A stretch of 64,000 nucleotides of DNA from Bacteroidales bacterium (lineage in GTDB: Bacteria > Bacteroidota > Bacteroidia > Bacteroidales > JAGOPY01). Both the position numbers and the translations under genes were made by a program. The notes under the pieces are model-generated. The model searched no databases, was not told the DNA's origin, and saw nothing but the letters and a program-made list of their open reading frames with translations. Position 1 is the first letter of the stretch; each line of letters begins with the position of its first letter. This document shows positions 1 through 10,258 of this stretch, piece by piece. The stretch covers positions 1 to 64,000 of the forward strand of contig JAGOPY010000008.1 in the NCBI GenBank assembly GCA_017991835.1, written 5' to 3'.

Positions 1-191
1 CGTATTAAGCTTGACAACAGGGGGACTCTTCGTGACAGCATCACAGTGCTAAAACACGATCCCCCTTTGTTGCAAGCATAACAATATTTGTTTGAATAAA
101 AAAACAAACATATAAGAAGACACGAAGAACCACGAAGCATTAATAATTTTCCCGAACTAAACACTTAACCCTCAATCCTTAACACATAAAA

Positions 192-1499
192 CTATTTGGG
201 TTTCCCAAGCAACTCGAACATATTCTTCTTATACGCTTCCACCCCCGGCTGATCGAAAGGATTGACGCCGAGCAGGTAGCCGCTCAGCCCGCAGGCCAGC
301 TCGAAGAAATAGATCAGTTGCCCCATGACATATTCGCTGATCTCGGGTACCACGATCCGAATATTGGGTACGCCTCCGTCGACGTGTGCCATCACCGTCC
401 CTTTTTCGGCCATGTGGTTCACATAGCCGATTCGCTTGCCGGCCAGGTAGTTCAGCCCGTCGGCATCGTCTTCGGCCAAAGGAATGGCAACCTCCTTTTT
501 ATTATTCTCCACAGAAATGACCGTCTCAAAAATGATGCGCATACCATCCTGGATGTATTGTCCCATCGAGTGCAGGTCGGTGGTGAAGCTCACCCCGGCA
601 GGGAAAATTCCTTTTCCTTCCTTCCCTTCGCTTTCGCCGTAAAGCTGTTTCCACCATTCGGTGAGATAGACCAGGTTCGGCAGGTAATTTACCAGGATCT
701 CCACATTCCGGCCACTCCTGTAGAGAGCGTTGCGGGCTGCCACGTAGGCCATCACCGGGTTTTCCCCGATGGTCCTGGCGCTGCGGCAAAATGCTTCCAT
801 GTCGGCTGCCCCCTGCACCAGCTTCCGGATATCGAAACCGGCCATGGCAATGGGCAGCAAACCGACCGGCGTGAGGACCGAATACCGTCCGCCAACATCA
901 TCCGGAACAACATACGTGGGATAGCCCTCTTTGTCCGACAGTCCTTTCAACGCTCCCCTCTGCTTGTCGGTAATGGCGATGATCCGCTCCCGTGCACCGG
1001 CTTTCCCGTATTTTTTCTCGAGATGGTTCTTCAGGATGCGGAAAGCGATGGCCGGCTCGGTCGTGGTGCCCGATTTGGAGATTACGGCCAGCGAATAGTT
1101 TTTTTTATCCAGGATCTCCAGCAATTCGGCTATATAATCCTCGCTCAGGTGATGTCCGGCATAAACAACATACGGGAATTTGCGCTCCTCCAGCAGGTCG
1201 TAAAACGAATGCCCGAGGGCTTCGATCACGGCCCGCGCCCCGAGATACGATCCGCCGATGCCTATCACGACGAAGATCTCCGAAATCTTCCGCAAACGCT
1301 CCACATCGCTTTCGATCCGGCTGAATATTTCCCTGTCGGATTTCGACGGCAGGTCGACCCACCCCAGGAAATCGTTTCCTTTACCGGTTTTGTTGAGCAA
1401 CGCAGGGTAATGAAGGTCTATTTCTTTTTGAAGGCTCTGAATTTCTTCTTCAGAAACGAATTTCTTAATGTTTGTCAGGTCAAGTTTAATGTTGTTCAT
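192..1499 (-). CDS. pgi: Glucose-6-phosphate isomerase
   Basis: Interconverts glucose-6-phosphate and fructose-6-phosphate in the cytosol (glycolysis and gluconeogenesis). The 435-residue product has the sugar-phosphate isomerase fold signatures: a glycine-rich [10 protein letters not shown] near residue 80, [10 protein letters not shown] near 143, [13 protein letters not shown] near 200, and a C-terminal [12 protein letters not shown] segment that carries the catalytic Lys. The length matches short bacterial Pgi proteins (about 440-450). I chose ATG at 1499 because it begins MNNIKLDL; an in-frame ATG at 1514 would add five unlikely residues. It stands alone, divergent from the two-component system. 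A long open frame on the opposite strand is a shadow of its codon bias. Confidence 0.95.
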   Translation of the reverse strand: MNNIKLDLTNIKKFVSEEEIQSLQKEIDLHYPALLNKTGKGNDFLGWVDLPSKSDREIFSRIESDVERLRKISEIFVVIGIGGSYLGARAVIEALGHSFYDLLEERKFPYVVYAGHHLSEDYIAELLEILDKKNYSLAVISKSGTTTEPAIAFRILKNHLEKKYGKAGARERIIAITDKQRGALKGLSDKEGYPTYVVPDDVGGRYSVLTPVGLLPIAMAGFDIRKLVQGAADMEAFCRSARTIGENPVMAYVAARNALYRSGRNVEILVNYLPNLVYLTEWWKQLYGESEGKEGKGIFPAGVSFTTDLHSMGQYIQDGMRIIFETVISVENNKKEVAIPLAEDDADGLNYLAGKRIGYVNHMAEKGTVMAHVDGGVPNIRIVVPEISEYVMGQLIYFFELACGLSGYLLGVNPFDQPGVEAYKKNMFELLGKPK

Positions 1500-1576
1500 A
1501 TGCCTTGCGATCAAGTCTATATAAAAAATGTGTTTTATCCTTTCGGTCAGGTTTTGCCGGGAGTACTATATAAATT

Positions 1577-1670
1577 CCTTTGCGACCCTCTGCGTGCACT
1601 CAGCGAAACTGTGCGAAACTTATAACAAGCTGTAACGCAAAGTTTCGCAAAGAAACCGCAAAGTTGCGCA
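1577..1670. repeat. Dispersed low-complexity repeat (CTTTGCG/CGCAAAG type)
   Basis: Between pgi and the histidine kinase, fragments such as TTTGCG, CGAAACT and CGCAAAG recur in both orientations. For example, AGCGAAACTGTGCGAAACT is followed by CGCAAAGTTTCGCAAAG. The same style of degenerate 7-12-mer repeat occurs near 120, 39,690, 54,730, 57,115 and 59,580. A 64-residue open frame over it is treated as an artefact. Confidence 0.6.
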
Positions 1671-1760
1671 ATGGTTGGCATCAGTTCATTTGTTTGAATT
1701 TTATCCTTGAATTTTTGCATGCTAAGGAGCAAAATTAGCAATAATACCGCTATAAAAAGA

Positions 1761-1785
1761 TGAAGCCCGCCTGGCAGCGGGCCGC
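1761..1785. promoter_or_regulatory. GC-rich hairpin upstream of the two-component system
   Basis: GCCCGC and GCGGGC form a perfect 6-bp stem around a CTGGCA loop, in an otherwise AT-rich spacer. Read on the minus strand a short T-run follows (CTTTTTATA), like a terminator or attenuator. No minus-strand gene ends here, so a regulatory or small-RNA role is possible but unproven. It lies about 190 bp upstream of the kinase start. Confidence 0.4.
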
Positions 1786-1813
1786 ATCCCCCAATAAACC
1801 AAAAACCAAAATT

Positions 1814-1890
1814 ATGAATCAGACTTCTCGCGCAATATAACCCAGTGATTCATTTGTCTGGATTAGCGAGACAAAAATATATCACAAAAT
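1814..1890. promoter_or_regulatory. Inverted-repeat region with an eight-codon mini-ORF
   Basis: An ATG at 1814 opens an eight-codon frame (MNQTSRAI, stop at 1838-1840). Its first eight bases ATGAATCA pair exactly with TGATTCAT about 30 bases downstream, and TCTCGC pairs with GCGAGA further on. A leader-type RNA is possible. It sits upstream of the predicted kinase promoter at 1942-1971, so it need not be part of that mRNA. Confidence 0.3.
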
Positions 1891-1941
1891 CCGTTCCAAC
1901 TGTTAACGAAATTTAAGGAAAGTTAAAATATGTTAAACCCC

Positions 1942-1971
1942 CTTGTATCGCGCTATAATTCAGTAATTTTG
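1942..1971 (+). promoter_or_regulatory. Bacteroidota-type promoter for the histidine kinase
   Basis: A CTTG (-33-like, 3 of 4 matches to TTTG) at 1942-1945 is followed after 18 bp by TAATTTTG at 1964-1971, a perfect TAnnTTTG -7 element. The kinase ATG begins only five bases after the -7 box. Transcription would therefore begin at or just beside the start codon, suggesting a leaderless or near-leaderless mRNA. Confidence 0.6.
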
Positions 1972-1975
1972 ACTC

Positions 1976-3403
1976 ATGAAACAACGGACGGTCATCTTCG
2001 CTGTTATTATGCTCTCCATAGCCCTGACAGGGCTCATGATCATCCAGGGGTACTGGATCCACAATGCCTATAAAGTCAAACATGCCAATTTTATCCGGAC
2101 AGTGAACGAGTCGGCCCATTCGGTGATACTCGTTATGGAGAAACTCGATCTCGTCAGGAAGCTGCAGCAACCGCGGCTCCTGGGCGGAGAAGAATTTCCG
2201 GCCGTAGCGGCAGTCGATTCCATTAACCAGGTTTTGCTCTTTGAGATGCAGAAGATCCGAACCCGGAAAGACCTTGAGGTGTTTTTCAATAAGTATTTCA
2301 TGGCCCGTGAGCTGATGGAAGACAGGATATTCTCACATAGCATTCAGGACAATCGGCAGCCGGTGGATCTTCCGCTGGTCGATTCGCTTCTGAGAAATGA
2401 GTTTGCACAGCGAAACCTTAATACGGAATGGAGCTTCGGGATCCATAATCCGGCATCGGATATCCTGGTTTTTAATGATGAAGGAATCTACAGCGCCGAA
2501 TTGCTGAATCCGGAGATCGGCTTTCATTTTGAGCTTTATCCCGATGATATGCTTGACAATCCCGATTTTCTGCTGCTCTATTTTCCTCACGAAAGGCAAT
2601 ACCTGCTCGGACAGGTCTGGCCCCTGGTGCTGATCTCCATCATCCTGGTCATCATCATCATCTCTTCCTTTATTTATACCCTGATCATGTATTTCAGGCA
2701 AAACAGGCTGTCGGAGCTGAAAACCGATTTCATCAACAATATGACCCATGAATTCAAAACCCCGGTGTCGACGATTTCACTGGCCTGTGAGGCTTTGAAT
2801 GATAAGGACATCAAAAAATCGGAAGAACTGTATCAAGCCTACATCAATATTATCAACGAGGAAAATAAGCGATTGGGCTTGATGGCCGAACGGATCCTGC
2901 AATCGGCCGCTCTTGAAAAAGGCGATCTCGTTCTGCACAGGGAAGTGTTTGATATTCATGACATCTTGCATGAAGCGATCCGGAATATCGGCATCCAGGT
3001 GGAGATCAAAGACGGGCAGATCATTAAGGATTTCCAGGCCGGTCGCAGCGTCATTGAAGCCGACCGGATGCACCTGGTAAATATAGTGCAGAACCTTCTC
3101 GACAATGCCAACAAGTACACACCGGTAAAGCCCCAGATCATTGTCGGGACAAAGGATGCGGCGAACGGGATCATTTTTACCGTGCAGGATAATGGCATCG
3201 GGATCAGTAAAGCGGATCAGAAGAAGATATTTGAAAAATTATACCGTGTACCGGAGGGAAATGTCCATAATTTTAAAGGTTTCGGACTGGGACTAAGTTA
3301 TGTAAAAACGGTAGTGGAGAGGCACGGGGGCTATATACGGCTTGACAGCGAACTGAAAAAAGGAACCCGGTTTGAGGTTTTTCTTCCCGACAAATCCAAA
3401 TAG
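1976..3403 (+). CDS. Sensor histidine kinase
   Basis: Membrane sensor that autophosphorylates and passes phosphate to the response regulator that follows three bases later. Order in the 475 residues: first membrane helix (about 5-25), a periplasmic sensor domain of about 190 residues with no recognised fold, second membrane helix (about 220-242), HisKA with H-box NNMTHEFKTP (His258), then HATPase with N-box LLDNANKYT, G1 DNGIGI and G2 GFGLGLSYV. This is a complete hybrid-free class I kinase with a periplasmic sensor, a common Bacteroidota architecture. The ligand cannot be inferred. Confidence 0.93.
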   Translation: MKQRTVIFAVIMLSIALTGLMIIQGYWIHNAYKVKHANFIRTVNESAHSVILVMEKLDLVRKLQQPRLLGGEEFPAVAAVDSINQVLLFEMQKIRTRKDLEVFFNKYFMARELMEDRIFSHSIQDNRQPVDLPLVDSLLRNEFAQRNLNTEWSFGIHNPASDILVFNDEGIYSAELLNPEIGFHFELYPDDMLDNPDFLLLYFPHERQYLLGQVWPLVLISIILVIIIISSFIYTLIMYFRQNRLSELKTDFINNMTHEFKTPVSTISLACEALNDKDIKKSEELYQAYINIINEENKRLGLMAERILQSAALEKGDLVLHREVFDIHDILHEAIRNIGIQVEIKDGQIIKDFQAGRSVIEADRMHLVNIVQNLLDNANKYTPVKPQIIVGTKDAANGIIFTVQDNGIGISKADQKKIFEKLYRVPEGNVHNFKGFGLGLSYVKTVVERHGGYIRLDSELKKGTRFEVFLPDKSK

Positions 3404-3406
3404 AAA

Positions 3407-4105
3407 ATGGAAAACAACGAACTCAAAGTGTTACTGGCCGAGGACGACAAGAACCTTGGCGCCGTGCTGAAAGCCTATCTCGAAGCAAAAGGCTACCTGA
3501 CCACCCTTTGCATCAACGGCAAGGAGGCTTTTGATTTTTTTAACAAGAAGAAATTTGATTTTTGCATCGTGGATGTCATGATGCCGGTAAAAGATGGATT
3601 TACGCTGGCCCAGGAGATCAGAAAGCTTGACAAGCAGATCCCGATACTGTTTCTGACGGCCAAATCGATGCAGGAAGACAAGATCCGGGGTTTCGAGATC
3701 GGGGGCGATGATTACCTTACCAAACCTTTCAGCATGGAAGAATTACTGATGCGGATGAAAGCCATCCTGCGAAGGGTCAGTGAAAAGAACGGGTCGGAAG
3801 CCCGGACCTCAGTGTACAAGCTGGGGAAAATGACATTTGACTATAACCGGCAGATTCTTCTGGCCGCCTCAGGGGAAAATAAGCTTACTTCAAAAGAAGC
3901 CGAACTGCTCCGTTTGCTTTGCGAAAATGCCAACGATGTGCTCGACCGAAGCGTGGCCCTCAACCGTATCTGGCAGGACGACAGCTATTTCAATGCCCGT
4001 AGCATGGATGTCTACATAACCAAATTAAGGAAATACCTGAAGGAAGACCCTTCCGTAGAGCTGTTGAATGTGCACGGGATCGGTTTTAAACTGGTGCTTC
4101 CCTGA
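3407..4105 (+). CDS. OmpR-family response regulator
   Basis: Cytosolic DNA-binding partner of the preceding kinase. The receiver domain (about residues 6-120) has acidic EDD near 16-18, phosphoacceptor Asp56 in VDVMMP, Thr in FLTAK and Lys in LTKPF. A winged-helix Trans_reg_C domain follows (about 135-230), ending MDVYITKLRKYL and VHGIGFKLV. The length of 232 residues is typical. The three-base gap to the kinase implies co-transcription. No target sites were identified. Confidence 0.94.
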   Translation: MENNELKVLLAEDDKNLGAVLKAYLEAKGYLTTLCINGKEAFDFFNKKKFDFCIVDVMMPVKDGFTLAQEIRKLDKQIPILFLTAKSMQEDKIRGFEIGGDDYLTKPFSMEELLMRMKAILRRVSEKNGSEARTSVYKLGKMTFDYNRQILLAASGENKLTSKEAELLRLLCENANDVLDRSVALNRIWQDDSYFNARSMDVYITKLRKYLKEDPSVELLNVHGIGFKLVLP

Positions 4106-4118
4106 GCAATCTGAAAGC

Positions 4119-4177
4119 AGTCGTCAGTCGCCTGTCCTGAGGGCAAAGCCCGAAGGATTAGTCGTTAGTCGCTTGTC
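4119..4177. repeat. Two 18-bp direct repeats overlapping a gene end
   Basis: AGTCGTCAGTCGCCTGTC at 4119-4136 recurs as AGTCGTTAGTCGCTTGTC at 4160-4177 (two C/T differences). The second copy encodes the last residues and stop codon of the convergent serine hydrolase. A CCTGAGGGCAAAGCCCGAAGGA palindrome-like segment lies between the copies. Confidence 0.65.
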
Positions 4178-5429
4178 GATGGTCTTTGGACCGGGGCTTC
4201 TTCGGTGGAGGGTTATAAGGGCAGACGGGCCCGAGTTCATATCGCCTGTCGTCAAGAATTTCAAATAAAAGGTTTGAAGAAAGCGACCGGGTCGTATTCG
4301 TCAACACAATAATAGTCTTTTCCTGGTAAAGATCACGGATAAAATAGGTGCGAAAACCTTTCCACCAGCCGTAGTGATAAACCGTATTGACCCGGTCGGC
4401 GCGCAAACGCCATCCGAAACCATAATTATCACGCCATTTGGAAAACTTCGGGCTTCCGGGTGTAAAGGCTTCTTTAAGGGTTGCTTCATCGACAAGCTGG
4501 CCGGTGAACAGCGCCTGGTCCCATTTGAACAGGTCTTCCACGGAGGAATATACCCCTTTATCGCCGACGATACCGTTCTGGTAAAAGTCAGGTTCGACCC
4601 TCGGCATGCTCCGCCCGGCCTTGTGTCCCGAAACACCGACGGGGACGAAAGCCGGGATCTCTTTGGCCGGATCAAGTTTATAAATGAACGTATGGTTCAT
4701 TCCCAGGGGTTCAAATATGTTCTCCCGTGCAAAATCCTCAAATGGCTTTCCGGTAATCCTTTCCACGACCGAAGCAAGCAGGGCATAATTGGAATTGCAG
4801 TAATCAAATCCGCTGTCGGGCGAGAAAAACCTGGGCGGTGCATTGATTTTCATGACCCGGATCATGTCTTCGTTGGTCATCGGCTTTTCCTGTCCCCAGA
4901 ATTCATCGGCAAAATGCATATAATCGGGAATACCCGACCGATGGTTCAGCAAATGGCGGATGGTAACCCCTGAGTAGGGCAGTTCCGGTATAAATTTCCG
5001 CACACTGTCATCATAATCCAGCAGCCCATCTTCTTTCAAAATCATGATGGCCATTGCCGTGAACATCTTCGACACCGAAGCCAGTTGAAAAGATGAAGAG
5101 GTGGTGAGCCGGGTCTTCTGCTTGAAATTGTCGTAGCCGTAAGCTTTTTTAAAAACAAGCCGCCCTTTTTCAGCATAAAGAATGCAGCCGTTAAATCCTC
5201 CTTTGGCCTGCAACTCACTGAATACACTGTCGATGATATGGCCTTTCCGGGCCATGATGGGTTTATCGAGATCGATAAAAATACTGTCGGAGGGAAATGT
5301 GTGTTTCCTGATATACCTGGGAGATTCCCTGATTTCTTCCGTAACAAACAAAATGAAGGCTGTGATCCCAATAGCCGCCCCGATCGGGAGGATGATGTAG
5401 CGGGTGAATTGGTATATCAGGCGTATCAC
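4158..5429 (-). CDS. Membrane-anchored serine hydrolase, class C beta-lactamase fold
   Basis: Probably a DD-peptidase or esterase-like enzyme acting outside the cytoplasmic membrane. The 423-residue product has one N-terminal membrane helix (about 12-30). The three motifs of the serine beta-lactamase/DD-peptidase superfamily follow: Ser118-x-x-Lys121 (SVSK), Tyr210-x-Asn212 (YCN), and His352-x-Gly354 (HYG, the usual replacement for KTG in this family). All catalytic positions are present, so it is likely active. The substrate is unknown; resistance to beta-lactams is not implied. The C-terminal tail SKDHRQATND is encoded by the adjoining repeat. Confidence 0.88.
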   Translation of the reverse strand: MIRLIYQFTRYIILPIGAAIGITAFILFVTEEIRESPRYIRKHTFPSDSIFIDLDKPIMARKGHIIDSVFSELQAKGGFNGCILYAEKGRLVFKKAYGYDNFKQKTRLTTSSSFQLASVSKMFTAMAIMILKEDGLLDYDDSVRKFIPELPYSGVTIRHLLNHRSGIPDYMHFADEFWGQEKPMTNEDMIRVMKINAPPRFFSPDSGFDYCNSNYALLASVVERITGKPFEDFARENIFEPLGMNHTFIYKLDPAKEIPAFVPVGVSGHKAGRSMPRVEPDFYQNGIVGDKGVYSSVEDLFKWDQALFTGQLVDEATLKEAFTPGSPKFSKWRDNYGFGWRLRADRVNTVYHYGWWKGFRTYFIRDLYQEKTIIVLTNTTRSLSSNLLFEILDDRRYELGPVCPYNPPPKKPRSKDHRQATND

Positions 5430-5447
5430 TGATCTTTAAAATTGCGG

Positions 5448-5455
5448 CAAAAATA
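5448..5455 (-). promoter_or_regulatory. -7 element for the serine hydrolase
   Basis: On the minus strand the bases read TATTTTTG, a perfect TAnnTTTG, 18 bases before the hydrolase ATG. A run of T lies about 20 bases further upstream where the -33 element should be; no clean TTTG is seen there. Confidence 0.45.
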
Positions 5456-5552
5456 GGGCTAATCCTCAAAAAAAAACTTATCAAACGTACAACTCAAACC
5501 AATTTTTCTTCTGAATTTTACAGGCTGTTACAAATCAATTATTTAAATAATC

Positions 5553-5735
5553 ATGAAAGACAGAGTACAAAACAATGCCTCATCTGGCGCCGTTTATGGA
5601 TTGGGTTTCATAGGCGCGGCCATTTATTACATTTCCACAGCTACCGGTTTCTGGGTGGGCGTTCTGGGTTTTTTAAAAGCCCTGGTATGGCCGGCATTCC
5701 TGGTTTATGAAGCCCTGAAGCACCTGGCGATGTAA
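5553..5735 (+). CDS. Small two-helix membrane protein
   Basis: A 60-residue protein with two hydrophobic stretches, about 14-30 (GLGFIGAAIYYISTATG) and 33-53. The composition and clean ATG suggest a real conserved short membrane protein rather than a chance frame. It is preceded by AT-rich sequence and followed by a weak hairpin (AGAGATTATTCTCT). No function can be assigned. It stands between the serine hydrolase and the O-acetylation genes. Confidence 0.7.
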   Translation: MKDRVQNNASSGAVYGLGFIGAAIYYISTATGFWVGVLGFLKALVWPAFLVYEALKHLAM

Positions 5736-5813
5736 GAGATTATTCTCTCTTTTCAATTCTTTGCTTAAATCCTGTATTTTTACAGCCTCAAATTTGCAGG
5801 CAGGTAGATTTTT

Positions 5814-7301
5814 ATGTCAGAAAAATCATTCGGCAGGTCATTCTTGTTGTTATTCCTTTCATTTTTGATCATCCTGGTTTACCAGGTGCTATATGACCAT
5901 TACCCGGTTTTCGGGGAAAAATACCGCAACTTTGCCTTTTTTGAAGGTTGGGTGAATTGTAGTCCTGCCGATAGCAGCTCAGCGGCCAAAGATAGTGCGG
6001 CCCTAACCGTGGCCATCGATACAAGTCTGTATCATGCAGCAAAGGATTCTGCCAGCATGCCATTCACAGGGCCTGATTCCGGTTCGGTTGCTGCGGACTT
6101 GCCGGCCAGGCTCGACCATTTTGCCACCGCACTGCACGAACTGAAATCGGGCAAACGAAAAAAAGTGCGGATTGCCTGGTTCGGCGATTCGATGATTGAA
6201 GGCGACCTTATCGTAATGACCCTGCGAAATGCCATCCAGAAAGAGTTTGGGGGAGAGGGCGTGGGAATGGTGCCGATGACCTCGGCTGTCGCCGGCTTCA
6301 GGATCACGGTCAAACAGACTTTCAGCGACAACTGGCAGGAATGGAACGTGGTCGAACAGAAACCTCCGCGATTTCCTCAAGGGCTCTTCTGCACCGTTCA
6401 TACGGGTGATGTCAGCACAAGCGGCGATCCCTTCTGGGTGAAATTCAAATCCAGTAACACCTTTAAAACGACCTCCGTTTTTCACAATGCCTCCCTGTTC
6501 TACGGCACACCATCCATGCTCCGGTCGGGCAGGGAGAAGTCGATGCTTGCAACAGAGCCGAAAGCGGAAGTATACAACGGCGACCGGTTGATCGGTTCAT
6601 TTACACTGGATACGGTGGGCGGATTGCAGAAAATAGATCTGTTCACCGGTCCGCTCAGCGAGTTTTCCGTCTATCTCAATTCCGACAGTGCTGTACCCTA
6701 TTACGGTATCAGCATTGAAAGCGATTCGGGGGTGTTTGTCGACAATTTCGCCTCGCGCGGTAATTCGGGCATAGGGCTCTGGCAGATCGATGACAATATG
6801 CTCTGGCGCTTCCACGACCTGCTCCGGTACGACCTGGTGATCCTGCAGTTCGGCACCAATGCGATGTCGCCCGGCATGACCGATTACAACTGGTACGGCC
6901 ATTCCATGAACAAAGTGCTGGCTAAACTGAAGAAAGGCTTTTCAGGCAGTTCTTTCCTGTTGATATCGGTGGCCGACCGGGCGATGAAAGGAGATAACGG
7001 CATGCAAACCGACCCCGGCGTTCCCGAAATGGTTGGCGTGCAGCGCAGGATCGCTGCAAAGAACGGGATGGAGTTCCTCGATCTGTATTCGGCCATGGGA
7101 GGGGAAGGGACGATCGTAAAATGGTCGGAGCTGGAAGAGCCCCTGGCCAATAAGGATTATACCCATGTGAATTTCAAAGGCGCCAGGAAGATTTCCGATA
7201 TTATCCTCAATTTCCTGCTTCAGGCATACCGGGAGTACGAACCGGAAACGGCGCCTGCAATAAATGATAGTCTGCAACCTGAGACAGATACCCTGAAATG
7301 A
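5814..7301 (+). CDS. SGNH/GDSL-family envelope protein, likely O-acetyl transfer partner
   Basis: Probably transfers or removes acetyl groups on cell-wall or surface glycans outside the membrane. The 495-residue product has an N-terminal membrane anchor (about 10-28) and a linker, then an SGNH hydrolase core: block I FGDSM with Ser126, block III QFGTNA near 343, and block V DYTH with Asp448 and His451. The complete Ser-Asp-His set implies catalysis. Its stop overlaps the next start by four bases (ATGA), and the MBOAT gene follows, the pairing seen in PatA/PatB, AlgI/AlgX and Dlt-like systems. Confidence 0.82.
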   Translation: MSEKSFGRSFLLLFLSFLIILVYQVLYDHYPVFGEKYRNFAFFEGWVNCSPADSSSAAKDSAALTVAIDTSLYHAAKDSASMPFTGPDSGSVAADLPARLDHFATALHELKSGKRKKVRIAWFGDSMIEGDLIVMTLRNAIQKEFGGEGVGMVPMTSAVAGFRITVKQTFSDNWQEWNVVEQKPPRFPQGLFCTVHTGDVSTSGDPFWVKFKSSNTFKTTSVFHNASLFYGTPSMLRSGREKSMLATEPKAEVYNGDRLIGSFTLDTVGGLQKIDLFTGPLSEFSVYLNSDSAVPYYGISIESDSGVFVDNFASRGNSGIGLWQIDDNMLWRFHDLLRYDLVILQFGTNAMSPGMTDYNWYGHSMNKVLAKLKKGFSGSSFLLISVADRAMKGDNGMQTDPGVPEMVGVQRRIAAKNGMEFLDLYSAMGGEGTIVKWSELEEPLANKDYTHVNFKGARKISDIILNFLLQAYREYEPETAPAINDSLQPETDTLK

Positions 7302-8761
7302 GGATCGGACTGGTTGCCATATCGTTTTTGTTCTCCGTCAGGATATTTTCCCAGGTGACATTGGTCCCTGCCGGTGAATATGCAAAAATTCATCCGTTCC
7401 TGCGACCCGATTCCAATGTCATCATCCACCCGGAAGCCCTGGAACAGTTTTTTATCAAACTGGCCTGCCTTGAACACGACACCCTCACCCGGCTGAGGAT
7501 CCTTCATATCGGGGACTCGCATATCCAGGCCGATTTTTTCAGCGGATCCGTCCGGAAAATCCTGCAGCAGCAGTTCGGCAATGCCGGCCGCGGCCTCATT
7601 TTTCCTTATAAAATCGCCAATACCAACGGGCCTTCCGATATCGATGTCTTCAGCAATACTTCGTGGACCCCCAAACGAAACGTTTTCCCTAAAATCGATA
7701 TGCCGGTCGGGATAAGCGGCATCAGCCTGAAAACCGGAAATCCTTTCGCCGTGATGCGCGTAAGCCTTAAAGCGGTCGACTCCGTCGCACAACCTTACGA
7801 CCAGATGACCGTATATGCCCATTGCAGCCGCCGCTCCTTCGACCTGGCCGTTTCATTGAATGCCAGCTCGGGCGTCCTCGAGAAATCAGCGGTCTATTCA
7901 GAGAATACCTATTACACGGTAAAAAGCGGTGATAACCTGGGCCTGATCGCCCGGAAATTTGGCACAACCGTCTCTCAGCTCAAAGCCTGGAACGGTTTGC
8001 ATTCCGACTTTATCCGGGCTGGTCAGAAACTGATCATCAAAAAAGAGCGTCAAGCGGTACAGGCGATGAGCCTTGAATCGTTTACAATGCTTGATACATT
8101 GTTCTTCTCCGACACATTGCAGGGCCAGCGGGGCAGGGTCATCCGGTTTGATCAGCCGGAGAAAACCTGTTACCTCCATATGGTAAAAACTGATTCCATA
8201 CAGGAAGAGTTTGTTCTGCAGGGTATCCTTCTCGAGAACGCGGATCAGCCGGGGATCCTCTACAGCATGTCGGGCGTAAACGGCGCCATGTATGAGCATT
8301 ATAACCTCTCTTCCGACTTTTTGCAGCAAGTGAGGGATTACAAACCCGACCTGGTCATCCTGTCGCTTGGGACAAATGAAACCCTGGGCAGCTATTTCGA
8401 CGAGGAAAAGACTCAAATCGAAATGCGCAGGATGATCGACTCGCTCCGGAACCTGGAACCGGCGCCTGATATCCTGCTGACGGCCCCGTCCGATAATATG
8501 CTCCGCCGTCGCTATCCGAACAAATCGGTCATCCGGATCAATGAATTAATGGCAAAGGAAGCCGACAGTTGCCACGTGGCTCTGTGGAACCTGTTTTCGG
8601 TCATGGGCGGACACGGCAGTATCGACAAATGGTACAAGGCCGGGCTGGCCCGCGCCGACCGCATCCATTTCACCGTTGCCGGGTATGAACTGCAGGCCGC
8701 TCTGCTTATGGATGCCCTGATGGAAGCGTATCACAAATTCAAGGACAATGGACTGGAATAA
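7298..8761 (+). CDS. SGNH-family protein with an inserted LysM domain
   Basis: Exported 487-residue protein (signal peptide about 1-19). SGNH block I is IGDSH with Ser74, block III is LSLGTNET near 352, and block V is DRIH with Asp454 and His457. A LysM module lies inside the protein at about 205-248 ([17 protein letters not shown] to AGQKLII), between SGNH blocks. LysM binds N-acetylglucosamine polymers, so peptidoglycan is the likely substrate; that is an inference. It overlaps the upstream SGNH gene by 4 bp and the downstream MBOAT gene by 14 bp, so the three are translationally linked. Confidence 0.85.
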   Translation: MRIGLVAISFLFSVRIFSQVTLVPAGEYAKIHPFLRPDSNVIIHPEALEQFFIKLACLEHDTLTRLRILHIGDSHIQADFFSGSVRKILQQQFGNAGRGLIFPYKIANTNGPSDIDVFSNTSWTPKRNVFPKIDMPVGISGISLKTGNPFAVMRVSLKAVDSVAQPYDQMTVYAHCSRRSFDLAVSLNASSGVLEKSAVYSENTYYTVKSGDNLGLIARKFGTTVSQLKAWNGLHSDFIRAGQKLIIKKERQAVQAMSLESFTMLDTLFFSDTLQGQRGRVIRFDQPEKTCYLHMVKTDSIQEEFVLQGILLENADQPGILYSMSGVNGAMYEHYNLSSDFLQQVRDYKPDLVILSLGTNETLGSYFDEEKTQIEMRRMIDSLRNLEPAPDILLTAPSDNMLRRRYPNKSVIRINELMAKEADSCHVALWNLFSVMGGHGSIDKWYKAGLARADRIHFTVAGYELQAALLMDALMEAYHKFKDNGLE

Positions 8762-10208
8762 GATCATCGGGGTTTTTCGCTACGATCCGGCCTCGCCAAT
8801 GTTGTTCAACAGCGGGATATTCCTGGTCATGTTCCTGGGATTTTATGGTATTTATGTTCTCATTCGCGACCGCCGGACTTTCCTCTTTATTTATACCGTA
8901 CTATTCTCTCTCTATTTCTATTACAAAGCCAGCGGATTCTATGTCGCCATCTTTATCGCCTCCACCATAATCAACTTCTGGCTGGGCAACCGTATCTTTC
9001 TGACCGAAAATAAAGCCGGCAAAAAAGTCTGGCTGGTATCCGGGATCATCCTGAACCTGGCCCTTTTGTTCTATTTCAAATACACCAACCTGTTTCTCCG
9101 ATCGTGGGGCACGATCAGCGGAAGCGAAGTCCCGCACTTCGATATTTTCCTTCCCATCGGGATCTCCTTTTTCACCTTTCAGTCGATCAGCTACCTGGTC
9201 GATATCTACAAAAAATTGCTTCGGCCCCCGGAGAACCTGCTGAACTTCTCCTTTTATGCCACGTTTTTCCCGCATCTGGTCGCCGGCCCCATCGTCAGGG
9301 CCTATGTGTTCCTTCCCCAGATCTACCAGAAACTGAAACTGACCGCCCGACAGATCGGACAGGCCTGGTGGCTCATTATTGCCGGACTCATCAAGAAAGC
9401 GGTGATTTCCGATTATATCAGCATCAATTTTGTCGACCGGGTTTTCGACAATCCGGCCCTGTATTCCGGCTTCGAGAACCTGATGGCTGTTTACGGCTAT
9501 GCCATCCAGATTTATTGCGACTTTTCCGGCTATTCCGATATCGCCATCGGATTAGCCCTGCTGATGGGATTCCGCCTTCCCATCAACTTCAACAGCCCCT
9601 ACAAGGCCACATCGGTGACCGATTTCTGGCGCCGGTGGCACATTACGCTCTCAACATGGCTCCGGGATTACCTGTATATTCCGATGGGAGGGAACAGGAA
9701 AGGGAAGCTCAGGACCTATGGCAACCTGCTGATGACCATGCTGATTGGCGGTTTGTGGCACGGCGCTTCCTGGAAGTTCGTAGTATGGGGCGGGTTGCAT
9801 GGCACGGCGCTGGCAGTGGAAAAGCTCTTTCAGCCACTGATTGGCGACAGGAAATCGGCCTGGCTAAAGGTTGCCGGCTGGGTCCTGACCTTTCACTTCG
9901 TTTGCCTGGGATGGATCTTTTTCAGGGCGGCCGACTACTCGATTGCCCTGGCCGTCATTAAAGCCATTGCCGGATTTTCAGGCTGGGACATTGCCCTGGA
10001 GATCATCACGGCCGAATGGCCGGTGTTCCTGGTCCTGGCTTTAGGCTATGCCGGGCATTTTTTCTCCCGGCGGTACAAATTAAAACTGGAGGAGATCTTC
10101 TCAAAGTCACCGTTGCCGGTGCAGGCCCTGGCTGTTTCGCTCGTGATCTGGATCATCCTGCAGGTCGCCAGCGCCCAGGTGCAGCCCTTCATCTATTTTC
10201 AGTTCTGA
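8748..10208 (+). CDS. MBOAT-family membrane O-acyltransferase
   Basis: Polytopic protein (486 residues, about 10-12 hydrophobic segments) expected to carry acetyl groups across the membrane to the two SGNH partners. Family marks: [16 protein letters not shown] near 138, HLVAGPIVR near 177, the [19 protein letters not shown] block near 303-321, and the catalytic His338 in GLWHGASW. It belongs with AlgI, PatA and DltB. Starting at 8748 gives a 14-bp overlap with the LysM-SGNH gene. A later in-frame Met (MLFNSGIF) matches the usual MBOAT start and is an alternative. Confidence 0.93.
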   Translation: MDWNKIIGVFRYDPASPMLFNSGIFLVMFLGFYGIYVLIRDRRTFLFIYTVLFSLYFYYKASGFYVAIFIASTIINFWLGNRIFLTENKAGKKVWLVSGIILNLALLFYFKYTNLFLRSWGTISGSEVPHFDIFLPIGISFFTFQSISYLVDIYKKLLRPPENLLNFSFYATFFPHLVAGPIVRAYVFLPQIYQKLKLTARQIGQAWWLIIAGLIKKAVISDYISINFVDRVFDNPALYSGFENLMAVYGYAIQIYCDFSGYSDIAIGLALLMGFRLPINFNSPYKATSVTDFWRRWHITLSTWLRDYLYIPMGGNRKGKLRTYGNLLMTMLIGGLWHGASWKFVVWGGLHGTALAVEKLFQPLIGDRKSAWLKVAGWVLTFHFVCLGWIFFRAADYSIALAVIKAIAGFSGWDIALEIITAEWPVFLVLALGYAGHFFSRRYKLKLEEIFSKSPLPVQALAVSLVIWIILQVASAQVQPFIYFQF

Positions 10209-10258
10209 GAAACCGGCTTAAATCCGTGTTTATTCGTCAAATTCGTGTTATCCGTGTT

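Noticed and set aside
1..81. Tail of a plus-strand gene cut by the left edge (26 open codons before a TAA)
   Set aside because: Too short and without motif; another frame is also open for a similar distance.
318..1625. 435-codon open frame on the plus strand opposite pgi
   Set aside because: It is antisense to a clear pgi gene; composition and lack of family motifs show a codon-bias shadow.
1547..1741. 64-codon minus-strand frame
   Set aside because: It consists mostly of the CTTTGCG/CGCAAAG repeat.
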